A stretch of DNA of 64,000 nt from UBA4416 sp044238845 (GTDB lineage: Bacteria; Bacteroidota; Bacteroidia; B-17B0; Aurantibacillaceae): assembly GCA_044238845.1 (NCBI GenBank), contig JBIICN010000007.1:1-64000 (forward strand), in the 5' to 3' direction. Position 1 is the stretch's first letter. Each line of letters opens with the position of its first letter. Below are positions 36,686-45,206 of this stretch, piece by piece. A model generated the notes under the pieces. The model was not told where the DNA came from. It was given only the letters and a program-made list of their open reading frames with translations, and did no database searches. A program made the translations under genes and the position numbers.

Positions 36686-36860
36686 AATCTTCGTCTTTTT
36701 GAATTATGAATTTGTATTTACAAAATATCCATAGGCATTCATGAATTTCTGTTTTCTCTTTTGTGTGAGATAAATTAAGAATGATTTCCGTCCTCGCTCC
36801 GCAAATTGGACACGTTGTAGGTTGATCACAATAACTATATACTAAGTTATAGTCTATCAT
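36675..36860 (-). CDS. Small zinc-ribbon-like protein, 61 aa
   Basis: A 61-residue protein with Cys11, the CPIC pair (Cys17, Cys20), His40, Cys42 and Cys47, a layout that suits one structural zinc site. It starts at an ATG (36860), ends inside the 3' end of the HNH gene on the other strand, and has no signal peptide. Function is unknown; RNA, DNA or protein binding would be guesswork. The Cys arrangement and plausible start argue that it is a real gene. Confidence 0.65.
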   Translation of the reverse strand: MIDYNLVYSYCDQPTTCPICGARTEIILNLSHTKEKTEIHECLWIFCKYKFIIQKDEDFIP

Positions 36861-36928
36861 AGGATATAAAAATAAAGAAAAATTGGCTAATGAAATTTGC
36901 CTCTAGAACACTTTTAGGTTTTTATTTT

Positions 36929-37603
36929 TTACTCCACCTCCATCTTATTCCCTTCCGTCATCGTCACGGAGCGGTTACTGTATGTTTTCATTAATTCTAA
37001 ATCGTGCGAAGAAACAATGATGAGTTTACCTTGCTCGGCGCACAATTGTTGGAGGGTTGCAAATAAATGATGTTTGGAGGTGTGATCTAAAAAGGCCGTT
37101 GGTTCGTCGAGAACAATAATGGGTGTTTGTTGGGCTAAAGATTTTGCAATCATTACCTTTTGGCGTTGTCCATCGCTGAGTTCATCAATTAATTTATTTT
37201 TTAATGGTAATAAGTTTAATTGTTCTAAAGCTTTAGTTACAATGCTTTCATCTTCATTAGTTAATTTGCCAAAAATATTAATATAAGGCGTGCGGCCTAT
37301 TGCTACTACATCCCAAACCGTTAAATTAAAGCCGCCAATTTTTTCGGTAACTACAATGGATAATAATTGAGCTAATTGTTGCGCAGTATAATTCGTAATA
37401 TTTTTATTATTAATGTTTATTTCACCAGATAATGGGACTAAATTTCCTGTAATTGTTTTTAGGAATGTAGATTTACCAACGCCGTTATCTCCCATTAAAC
37501 CAACTAAATCCCCTGCATTTAAAGTCAGATTAATATCTTTAAACACAGAGTTGTGTTGTCGTTTGTTTTGGTAGCCTATTTCTAAATGTTTAATATCTAT
37601 CAT
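36929..37603 (-). CDS. btuD: ABC importer ATPase, BtuD/FecE type
   Basis: A 224-residue ATPase: Walker A GDNGVGKST, signature LSDGQRQK, Walker B IIVLDEPTAFLD and H-loop SSHD are all present. It belongs to the iron-siderophore/vitamin B12 importer group and its start overlaps the permease stop by four bases. The cobalamin riboswitch ahead of the operon makes corrinoid the likely substrate, so BtuD is inferred from context. No TonB-dependent receptor is in the window. Confidence 0.85.
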   Translation of the reverse strand: MIDIKHLEIGYQNKRQHNSVFKDINLTLNAGDLVGLMGDNGVGKSTFLKTITGNLVPLSGEININNKNITNYTAQQLAQLLSIVVTEKIGGFNLTVWDVVAIGRTPYINIFGKLTNEDESIVTKALEQLNLLPLKNKLIDELSDGQRQKVMIAKSLAQQTPIIVLDEPTAFLDHTSKHHLFATLQQLCAEQGKLIIVSSHDLELMKTYSNRSVTMTEGNKMEVE

Positions 37604-38598
37604 CCTATACTTAATTTAGATTTGAATAGTAAATAAATGACAACTGGCGAACCAATCAACGTGGTTACCGTATTAATTGGCAACATAAACTGACTACTTA
37701 AAACTTGGCAAATTGCATCGGCTGTTAAAACCACACAAGCGCCCAATAATAAACAAAAAGTCATTTGATGTAAATGATGTGACGTTTTAAAAAACAAACG
37801 TGATGCAATAGGCACCGAAATTCCTACAAAGGCAATTGGCCCACAAAATGCCGTAATAACGCCTACTAGCACCGCAGAAATAATAATAACAGATAAGCGC
37901 AAAGCATTAACGTTTACTCCTAAATTTTGTGCGTATTGCTCGTTTAATAAAATAGCATTGAGTGGTTTAATAAAAAAGAAACTAGCTACAATGGTAGTTG
38001 CATAAATAGGAATCACAAAATACAAATCTTGTAAGGTGGTGCTTCCAACGCTTCCCATGCCCCACATCACAAAGGTTTTTAAATTGTCGGCATTACTCAT
38101 GTATTCTATGAGTCCTTGTAAGGCACTTAGTATTTGCCCTAACATTAAGCCCACTAATAAAACAGTAACATTACTTTTGTTTTTTCGAGAGATTAATAAA
38201 ATAATAAGCGTCACAAAAAAAGCGCCCATTATCGAAAATAAAGTCACGATGCTTTTTCCCATAATAAAAAATCCAGAAACATGTATGGACGAAATCATCA
38301 TAGTGGCAATGGCTACAAATAAACTAGAGCCGCTACTCACACCTAGCACATAAGGTCCAGCTAAAGGGTTACGAAACAAGCTTTGCATTAATAAACCACA
38401 TAAAGCTAAACCAGAGCCTGCAATAATGGAGGTGAGTGTTTTTGGTAAACGAATGTCGTATAAAATAGATGAGAACATGGGATTGGATGTCTCAATCGAA
38501 AATAAATTGGTGCTTCCAAAACATAAATCACACATAGCAAGTACAACTAAAAATAGCAGTAGCATCAGGGTTGTGAATATGAATTTAGATTTTGGCAT
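37600..38598 (-). CDS. btuC: ABC importer permease, BtuC/FecCD type
   Basis: A 332-residue FecCD-family permease with about ten helices. LFSIETSNPMFSSILYDIRLPKTLTSIIAGSGLALCG (residues 33-69) and FRNPLAGPYVLGVSSGSSLF are the hallmark N-terminal half, and FCGPIAFVGISVPIASRL the coupling region. It partners with the ATPase at 36929 (four-base overlap) and the binding protein at 38749. The 150-bp gap upstream holds a nested inverted repeat. Confidence 0.88.
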   Translation of the reverse strand: MPKSKFIFTTLMLLLFLVVLAMCDLCFGSTNLFSIETSNPMFSSILYDIRLPKTLTSIIAGSGLALCGLLMQSLFRNPLAGPYVLGVSSGSSLFVAIATMMISSIHVSGFFIMGKSIVTLFSIMGAFFVTLIILLISRKNKSNVTVLLVGLMLGQILSALQGLIEYMSNADNLKTFVMWGMGSVGSTTLQDLYFVIPIYATTIVASFFFIKPLNAILLNEQYAQNLGVNVNALRLSVIIISAVLVGVITAFCGPIAFVGISVPIASRLFFKTSHHLHQMTFCLLLGACVVLTADAICQVLSSQFMLPINTVTTLIGSPVVIYLLFKSKLSIG

Positions 38599-38662
38599 TT
38601 GATAAAATTACACTTCTTTTTTAATATTTAAGTTTAGTAATAGGAACATAGGTTTGCATTAC

Positions 38663-38737
38663 GTCATTGCGAGTATTCCTTTACGAAGCAATCTCGCACA
38701 TAGCTAGGTTTGAGATCGCTTCGTGCCTCGCGATGAC
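38663..38737. repeat. Nested inverted repeat (GTCATTGCGAG ... CTCGCGATGAC)
   Basis: Outer arms GTCATTGCGAG (38663-38673) and CTCGCGATGAC (38727-38737) pair with one mismatch, and inner arms CGAAGCAATCTC (38684-38695) and GAGATCGCTTCG (38712-38723) pair likewise. This is the layout of a widespread Bacteroidota intergenic repeat. It sits between the binding-protein and permease genes, where it could reduce read-through. Confidence 0.7.
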
Positions 38738-38748
38738 GGCTCGTATTT

Positions 38749-39882
38749 TTATTCAATCTTCTTATAAAACACAAACTTATGTGTTGGCATTAACTCTGGC
38801 GAAAAAATAGCGATTAAATCCGCTAATACTTCTTCAGGATGGGTGATGCCTGTTTCCCAATAATTACTGTAACCTAAAGCGTTTTGTGTTTTATTGTTAT
38901 TATATAATTGATTGTCTTTACAAGCCTTAAATAAGCCGTAGCGTTCGTCGTAACTTAATAACTCTTTTTTAGAGTTAAGGTTATATAAGTTAATCCAAAT
39001 GTCACAATCTTTTGCTTTGGCATAAACTGTTTCAAATGATTGTGCAGAACTTCCTGTTTTAGCGTCTTCTTTCCAAAAATAGTCGCCGCCCGCGTCTTCA
39101 ATTAAATGTGCAATAAAACTTTTACCTGAAGGTATGTACCAAGCATCGCCATATTTTATTTCTGTTAATACGCTTGGCTTCTTAGTTGGTGCTGAGGCAA
39201 TATTTTTTAACTCGTTATATTTTTTTTCGGTAATTTTAAATAATGAATCGGCCATAGTTTCTTTATTAAAAAAATAGGCAAAAAACTTTATCCATTCGGC
39301 GCGGGCTAGAGGTGTTTCTTCTAAATGATCAATACTAATAGCAATTGGAATCTTAGATTGAGATAGTTTTTTATCGACATCATCTTTTGGGCTGCCCATA
39401 CCAAAGGTTAAAAATAAATCAGGATTTAAGGCAATAGTTTTCTCAATATCTATTTGTGGACCTTTTGATAATTCGGTTATTAGACCTTTTTTTACTTGTT
39501 GTTGAATAAATGAATTATTATAATAATCTATATTATCAATCGCAATAATTTTATTATCACAATTCAATTCCGCAATCATAGTTGTATATATTGAGCTCAT
39601 CGAAGCTACCCGAATTACTGGAGTTTTTATATAGTAGGCTTCTTTTGAATAATTAGGCTGTTGATTTTTATATAAAACAAAAGTGGAAGTCACATCACTA
39701 TCATTTTTATTACCATGTAACTCAAGCACAGTAAAATCGGATGAAGTTTTAATTGTAAAGCGTTTAGCGTAATTAAGTGTAACTGCTGTTAATGTGTTTT
39801 TCGATTGCTGTTCTTCATTTGTTGATGCGCAAGAAAGCAGCAGCAAAAGCGGTATAAAGAGAATTATTTTTTTCAGCATCAT
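38749..39882 (-). CDS. btuF: Cobalamin-type ABC substrate-binding lipoprotein
   Basis: A 377-residue lipoprotein (lipobox LLLLSCA, Cys18) with a class III periplasmic binding fold: VIRVASMSSIYTTMIAELNCDNKIIAIDN opens the first lobe, then LNPDLFLTFGM and the C-terminal lobe with KYGDAWYIPSGKSF. It would bind the ligand and deliver it to BtuCD. The riboswitch 150 bases upstream on the same strand indicates B12 or another corrinoid. The family also contains haem and siderophore binders, so the symbol is inferred. Confidence 0.85.
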   Translation of the reverse strand: MMLKKIILFIPLLLLLSCASTNEEQQSKNTLTAVTLNYAKRFTIKTSSDFTVLELHGNKNDSDVTSTFVLYKNQQPNYSKEAYYIKTPVIRVASMSSIYTTMIAELNCDNKIIAIDNIDYYNNSFIQQQVKKGLITELSKGPQIDIEKTIALNPDLFLTFGMGSPKDDVDKKLSQSKIPIAISIDHLEETPLARAEWIKFFAYFFNKETMADSLFKITEKKYNELKNIASAPTKKPSVLTEIKYGDAWYIPSGKSFIAHLIEDAGGDYFWKEDAKTGSSAQSFETVYAKAKDCDIWINLYNLNSKKELLSYDERYGLFKACKDNQLYNNNKTQNALGYSNYWETGITHPEEVLADLIAIFSPELMPTHKFVFYKKIE

Positions 39883-40034
39883 AGTATATTTTATTTATTG
39901 GTGCTTTGCTTTATTTCGCAATGCTAAAAAAATAAAATAAAAGGGAGGAGAATGTCTTATCACAAGATGTAAATCTTTGTAGTTTAACACATCAGTCCTG
40001 ACTTGAGCTTCATTTCGCGAAAGCATTGTCAATT

Positions 40035-40165
40035 CGAAATAGGTAGGTTTCTGACTTATAACATTTTTTTGTTACTTACAGTTGCGCGACAGTTCGTGAT
40101 TTTAACACGATTCCCTATTAATCTACAGCTAAGTAAAGCCTTTTTCGGTTGATGAAGAAATATAG
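40035..40165 (-). promoter_or_regulatory. Cobalamin riboswitch
   Basis: On the minus strand, in order: GATTAATAGGGAAT, CGTGTTAAAATCACG (a hairpin), AACTGTCGCGCAACTGTAAG, a T/A-rich variable arm, and the B12 box AAGTCAGAAACCTACC. These match the conserved core of adenosylcobalamin riboswitches. The B12 box is one base shorter than usual between CAG and ACC, and the last part reads CCTACC rather than CCTGCC. It leads into the btuF-like gene after about 150 bases, which hold the hairpin GCTTTCGCGAAATGAAGC and the expression platform. When cobalamin binds, expression of the importer should drop. Confidence 0.8.
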
Positions 40166-40183
40166 TAAAGAACTATTAGGCAA

Positions 40184-40191
40184 CAAATATA
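40184..40191 (-). promoter_or_regulatory. -7 promoter element TATATTTG upstream of the riboswitch
   Basis: TATATTTG on the minus strand fits TAnnTTTG and would start transcription near 40180, just before the riboswitch. I see no TTG -33 box at the usual spacing. Confidence 0.45.
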
Positions 40192-40230
40192 TCAATAAAT
40201 TTTAGAATGTGTTTTTGTTTAATTCGCTTC

Positions 40231-40250
40231 GTCCCGATAGCTATCGGGAC
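40231..40250. repeat. 20-bp perfect palindrome
   Basis: GTCCCGATAGCTATCGGGAC is its own reverse complement. Its core CCGATAGCTATCGG recurs at 33663-33676. It lies between the histidine kinase stop and the riboswitch promoter. The flanks TTCGCTTC and TCTCAGCGTGAC resemble other dispersed repeats. Confidence 0.7.
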
Positions 40251-40266
40251 TCTCAGCGTGACATTG

Positions 40267-41226
40267 TTAAAACTGAATTTGAAAAACACTACCTTTTGGT
40301 TGATTATTCATTATTTTAATAGTGATTTGATGCAAATCACAAATGCTTTTTACTATAAATAAACCAATACCAGTTCCTTTTGTTTTACGAATATTTTCGC
40401 TACCACTTCTAAAAAACTTTTGAAAAACTGTTTCTTTTTCATTGTCAGGAATGCCGCAACCTTGGTCATTAATTTCTAGAATCGGAGTATTTGTTGTGTT
40501 TTTTAGTACTATTTCAATTTCAATGCGTTCATATGAATATTTGATAGCATTTTCAATTAAGTTGATAAAGATAGAAGGCAATAATTCTTTATCACCAGAG
40601 TAAAAAATAGCTGACTCTATATTTAAAGAAATATACTTCTTTTCTACATACTTTGAAAAATAACGTTTAACGGTGTTTTCAAGCAACTCACTTAAATTTA
40701 AATTTTCTTTTTGAATACTTAAATTATTGTTTTCAATCTGATTAGCCATCAACACATTGTCCACTAATTTATGCAACCGATTATTTTCAATTAAAGCATT
40801 ATTGAGTAATTCCTTTTGTTTATCTCTTTCTAAATCATGCTTTAAGAGAGTTTGTAATTGTAATTTGGTAGCAGCTATGGGCGTTTTTAATTCGTGCGAT
40901 ACACTTAAAATAAAATTACTTTTTTGATTAGCTAGTTCACTTTCTCTTTTAATAGATTTACGAACTTGATATACGCCAAATAATAGAATTAAAAGAAATA
41001 CAGTTCCTTCGCCAACAATCATGTACACTCTAACGGTTTTCTTTTTTTGTAAATCAGCAATTTCTCTAAATATAATTTGATCATCACTAGAAGAGAGTGC
41101 GGCAATATTTTGTTTTAATAAAATGATATTATCAGATTGACGAACTAGTAAAACTTCCCACCATAAAAATTGCAGAACGATATAGCCTACTAAAACAGAA
41201 AATATAAGTGTTGTTCGTTTAGACAC
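40267..41226 (-). CDS. Sensor histidine kinase
   Basis: A 319-residue membrane kinase with two helices (about residues 7-28 and 67-87) around a short periplasmic loop, no HAMP or PAS domain, then HisKA with SVSHELKTP (His111), N box NLIENAIKYS, G1 DQGCGI and G2 GTGIGLFI. It should autophosphorylate and pass phosphate to a response regulator, but none is adjacent. The start is GTG at 41226, 8 bases after the stop of the upstream T9SS gene. The signal sensed is unknown. Confidence 0.9.
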   Translation of the reverse strand: MSKRTTLIFSVLVGYIVLQFLWWEVLLVRQSDNIILLKQNIAALSSSDDQIIFREIADLQKKKTVRVYMIVGEGTVFLLILLFGVYQVRKSIKRESELANQKSNFILSVSHELKTPIAATKLQLQTLLKHDLERDKQKELLNNALIENNRLHKLVDNVLMANQIENNNLSIQKENLNLSELLENTVKRYFSKYVEKKYISLNIESAIFYSGDKELLPSIFINLIENAIKYSYERIEIEIVLKNTTNTPILEINDQGCGIPDNEKETVFQKFFRSGSENIRKTKGTGIGLFIVKSICDLHQITIKIMNNQPKGSVFQIQF

Positions 41227-41234
41227 GATATTAA

Positions 41235-43931
41235 CTACTTATGAAAAATTTGCAGGAAACCTTTTAAATCTCTCGACACAATTCCTTTTACTCTAATTTC
41301 GTTCACCTGACAGACGTAGAAATATGTGCCTTCTGTACTTAGTAATTTAGATTGAATTACTTTTCCATCCCACATAATAGCTGGGTCGGTTGTTTCAAAA
41401 ACAAGAGTGCCCCAACGGTTATAAACCTTTAAATCAATATCTTTAATAAACTTATTTTTAATAGGTTTAAAAAAGTCATTAACTCCATCGCCGTTTATTG
41501 TAATTACATTGGGTAATTCATATTCAGGGCAATTATCAACACAAATTTTTTCACTTTGCGCACTTTCATTTCCAAAGGAATCTACTGCAGTAATAGCATA
41601 ACAACCAGCAATAGATGTTAAATCATTAAAAACTAATGCCGTGTCGGTTAATATTTTAATAGAGTCTTGTAATGATAAATCATCGTCTTCCGTTTCTGCA
41701 AAATAAATATTGTATTTTACCACATCATCACTACATGTATGGTTGGGATTATTCCACAGCAAACTTAATGTAGGGATTTTACAATCAGAAACGATATCTA
41801 ATTTTGGTGAACATGGCGGAGTGGTATCCTTTGGTTTATCACAAACTTCTTGCGAAAAATTTAAAAGAGGACGTAAAATTGTTGGATCAGAATATTGGCC
41901 TTTTGATTGTACTTTGTAGCAATACAAAGCACCGTTTACCAATCCTGTATCTTTGTAAGTTGCAGTACTAGTGCTATCTTTTAAAACAAAACTCACATCT
42001 GTTGGTGCTTTTCTATAAATATAGTATTTATAATTAACCCAAGGTGTTTGGTGTTGCCATGACAAATTAATGGTATTATCACTTGGGGTTAATGATAAAA
42101 ATACGGAAGATGCTTTTTGTCCGTTACCAATAAATTGTCCATTAGCATAAAATTCTATTTTATAAGTATGCGCTAAAGCTTCAGTATTTAATGGGAAACC
42201 TGTAGTTCCAATATGCGTAAATGTTGTATCTGCTAATTTATTTAAAGCTAAGAAATATGGTTTTGTGACAGAGTAAACCGTATTAAACGTGCCATTAAAT
42301 CCATTGTGATGTATTAATCTGAATTCATATGGACCAGGAATAGAGAGTGTATCTAATGCATTAGCTCCTAATAATGGTTTTAACCATCTTACAAATACCG
42401 AACCTGTGGTTGTATTGGTTGATAAAACATCTACATTTACTAAAATTGGAACATCGCGTTTTAATTGAACACACACTTGATTAGACACATAACTTTCTGA
42501 ACCGTCGTTATAAATTGCTATAACAACATAACTATAATTCGTTCCCTGCGATAAACCATTTCCATTATTGGTGTCTAATAATGTAGTATCATTTATTCCA
42601 GACGTACATCCTATACGCGTAAACCCTGTGTAAGCTGGCACACCAACTTCGCAGTTAGAGGGAGTCCAAGGTATGCAATCTGTTTTTCGATACACGCAGT
42701 AGGTTAAAATTTTGTTACCTGTTGTTAAATGACAGCTTGGTTTTTTCCAACGTAATCTAATGCTTGTTCCTTGAGGCACAGCTGTTAAATTTAATGGTGC
42801 TGGTGGAACAATTTTTATATTAAAAGTTTTAAAATCAACTAAACTAACGGTTAAGTCATTATCTTTTACTTTTATAGTAACTTGGTAAGGAGTTTTTCTG
42901 ATATGTACACAGGAAGTATTCCATGTAAATAATCCTGATATTGGTGTTAATCCAGTTGGCGAAGAAAATGTAGCAACTGGAGCGGTAACTCCAAATGGAG
43001 CGCCATTAGCTTCCATGGTTAGTACATCATTATCTGGATCGGTTGCCGTAATAGTTTTAGTAATGATAGTGCCTGCTAAAACGCATGTATCCGTAATAAC
43101 ACGTATATTAGGTTGATTATTAAAACAAGCACCAACATCTACTTGTAAATCTCTTAATATATAACCCACTAAATAATAATCGCCACCATCATCTTTTCGC
43201 CATTCTTTTATAAGCATGGCTAAATTATATTCTCCCTGTAATTGAGGTGTGCACCATGTTAAGGTGCCAGTTACTGAATTCACATTATATGTACCGCCAC
43301 CTGTTTGTGGATATGTATAACCAGGGCAAGTAATACCGCCAGAGCCTCTACTTGTTGTCAATTCATAGGATATACTATCACCATCTACATCATAAGCACC
43401 TGGATTATGTAAAAAACATTTCCCTACGCAACCATTGTCAATTGGTGGAAAGGTGAGAACTGGTGAACTGTTTTTGCCTGAACCAAAAATAGGAATGACT
43501 AAAAAAGATTCGATATAAAATACTTGATTTACAGAATTTGGAATATTTATAACATCCTCGTTTCTATTAGGATCTTCCATACTAATCTTAAAATTTCCTG
43601 GCCCTGGATAAGTATGTGTTGTCACGTACTCATTTAATTTAATTCTATTACCTGGAAGAGGCTGCCCTTCGCAACCCGCACAAGCGCCGTTACATGGGCC
43701 GTTACTTCTTAAAACTACAGCCCGAGTGCCATCTCCAAAATAAACAGTGTCTTCGCATCTATCTGCTAAATTTGGCCCATCAATGTTAGTATAAGTAGTA
43801 ACTTTAATTTGATAAGTGTATCCATATAACCATTTGTAGGTAATTTCTCCTGCACGATTATGAGTGGCTTTTGCATTACTAAAAAAAGCGATGCAAAAAA
43901 TGATAAATAAATAGTAACGAGCCTTGAACAT
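41235..43931 (-). CDS. Large secreted protein with fibronectin-like domains, T9SS type B
   Basis: An 898-residue secreted protein. Signal peptide residues 1-22; an N-terminal domain (about 25-265) with RAGEITYKWLYGYTYQI, NEYVTTHTYPGPGNFKI, NIPNSVNQVF and TLTWCTPQLQGEYN; then fibronectin type III-like and Ig-like domains to about residue 800; then a type B (CHU_C) sorting domain with LPNVITINGDGVNDFF. The N-terminal domain is repeated in the adjacent gene at 43941. It is probably an adhesin or structural surface protein. It is 9 bp downstream of its paralogue and 8 bp upstream of the kinase gene. Confidence 0.88.
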   Translation of the reverse strand: MFKARYYLFIIFCIAFFSNAKATHNRAGEITYKWLYGYTYQIKVTTYTNIDGPNLADRCEDTVYFGDGTRAVVLRSNGPCNGACAGCEGQPLPGNRIKLNEYVTTHTYPGPGNFKISMEDPNRNEDVINIPNSVNQVFYIESFLVIPIFGSGKNSSPVLTFPPIDNGCVGKCFLHNPGAYDVDGDSISYELTTSRGSGGITCPGYTYPQTGGGTYNVNSVTGTLTWCTPQLQGEYNLAMLIKEWRKDDGGDYYLVGYILRDLQVDVGACFNNQPNIRVITDTCVLAGTIITKTITATDPDNDVLTMEANGAPFGVTAPVATFSSPTGLTPISGLFTWNTSCVHIRKTPYQVTIKVKDNDLTVSLVDFKTFNIKIVPPAPLNLTAVPQGTSIRLRWKKPSCHLTTGNKILTYCVYRKTDCIPWTPSNCEVGVPAYTGFTRIGCTSGINDTTLLDTNNGNGLSQGTNYSYVVIAIYNDGSESYVSNQVCVQLKRDVPILVNVDVLSTNTTTGSVFVRWLKPLLGANALDTLSIPGPYEFRLIHHNGFNGTFNTVYSVTKPYFLALNKLADTTFTHIGTTGFPLNTEALAHTYKIEFYANGQFIGNGQKASSVFLSLTPSDNTINLSWQHQTPWVNYKYYIYRKAPTDVSFVLKDSTSTATYKDTGLVNGALYCYKVQSKGQYSDPTILRPLLNFSQEVCDKPKDTTPPCSPKLDIVSDCKIPTLSLLWNNPNHTCSDDVVKYNIYFAETEDDDLSLQDSIKILTDTALVFNDLTSIAGCYAITAVDSFGNESAQSEKICVDNCPEYELPNVITINGDGVNDFFKPIKNKFIKDIDLKVYNRWGTLVFETTDPAIMWDGKVIQSKLLSTEGTYFYVCQVNEIRVKGIVSRDLKGFLQIFHK

Positions 43932-43940
43932 GGTAATATT

Positions 43941-44999
43941 TTATTGTTTAATAATTTTTTTAGTAATTGTTGAGTTGTCGTTTCCTGTGATTTTCAAAAA
44001 ATATATGCCTTGCGTCAAGTTTTCTAAATTTACAATATAGCTAGACGTATTTGAACAGTTTTGATTAGAAAGTAATTTACCAGCCATGTCGTATAATTGA
44101 AATGAATATTTTTCTTTACTAGACAACTGAATGGTTGTAAAATTGTTTGTAGGATTAGGGAATATTGTGATGTTTTTTTGAAGACCTTTTTCTTCGCTTA
44201 TTCCAGTACAATTAGAAATATTAAATTGTGTATCTCTAATTACATAACCTACTATGAATGAACTTCCTTCATCGTCTTTCCTCCACTCTGTTATTTTTAT
44301 CACTACATTGTAATCTCCTATTAGTTGAGGATTACACCAAGTTAAAGTACCAGTTACAGAATTAATACTAAACGTTCCGCTTGCTCCACCAGATGGAAGC
44401 AATGAGCCTGGATTTAAACAAGCAAAAACTTCGTATGATAAACTATCTCCATCAACATCAGTAGCTGATGGATTATAGTAATAACAACTGCTAGTTAAGC
44501 ATCCATAATCGAGCGGTAAATTTCCAAACACTGACGAAGTGTTTTTTGCAGAACCAAATGTTGGAATCACTAAAAAACTTTCTAAAGAAAAAACTTGATT
44601 AACGGAATTAGGAATATTTAAAATTCCTGGATTTCTATAGGACTGTTCAAAACATATCTTATAATTACCAGGACCAGGATAAGTATGTGATGTTACATAT
44701 TCATTCATTTTTATGTTTGCCCCAGGAAGAACTACTCCGTCACATGCGGATGAGCAGGACCCACTGCATGGTCCATTACTTCTAAATACAACTACTCCTA
44801 TTCCATCACCAAAACACAAAGTGTCTTGGCAAGGGTCATATAAACTTGCGCCATTTATTCCTGTAAAAGTTGTTAATGTTATTTGATAAGTATAACCATA
44901 GAGCCAACGATAGGTAATATTACCTGCATGATACCCTGCACTTATTTTTAAAAAACTAAGTATTAACATTAAAATAAATATGTATTTATTTAACTTCAA
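43941..44999 (-). CDS. Secreted protein paralogous to 41235, T9SS type A
   Basis: A 352-residue protein whose residues 22-265 are clearly homologous to the N-terminal domain of the neighbour at 41235 (ITYRWLYGYTYQI, NEYVTSHTYPGPGNYKI, NIPNSVNQVFSLESF, TGTLTWCNPQL). It ends, however, with a type A sorting domain (ITIFPNPTNNF near residue 275, then GIYFLKITG and KKIIKQ). The start is TTG at 44999, giving a plausible signal peptide MKLNKYIFILMLILSFLKIS; the next in-frame ATG would cut it. Function is unknown; secretion is clear. Confidence 0.85.
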   Translation of the reverse strand: MKLNKYIFILMLILSFLKISAGYHAGNITYRWLYGYTYQITLTTFTGINGASLYDPCQDTLCFGDGIGVVVFRSNGPCSGSCSSACDGVVLPGANIKMNEYVTSHTYPGPGNYKICFEQSYRNPGILNIPNSVNQVFSLESFLVIPTFGSAKNTSSVFGNLPLDYGCLTSSCYYYNPSATDVDGDSLSYEVFACLNPGSLLPSGGASGTFSINSVTGTLTWCNPQLIGDYNVVIKITEWRKDDEGSSFIVGYVIRDTQFNISNCTGISEEKGLQKNITIFPNPTNNFTTIQLSSKEKYSFQLYDMAGKLLSNQNCSNTSSYIVNLENLTQGIYFLKITGNDNSTITKKIIKQ

Positions 45000-45206
45000 T
45001 TGTATTGTTAAATGGGTAAAAAACAGTAAATAAAGATAGAAAAAAAACTTTAAAATAAAAGTTAAAAATCCCTTTTTGCAAGTAAACAGTTTTAGAACGA
45101 AAAAATCAAATTAATTAACGTTTTTATTTTTATAAATTTTCTTCTAAAAAACGTTTTAGCATTAGGATTAGTAGTAATTTTACAATTCTTTAACAACCTA
45201 TATTAA

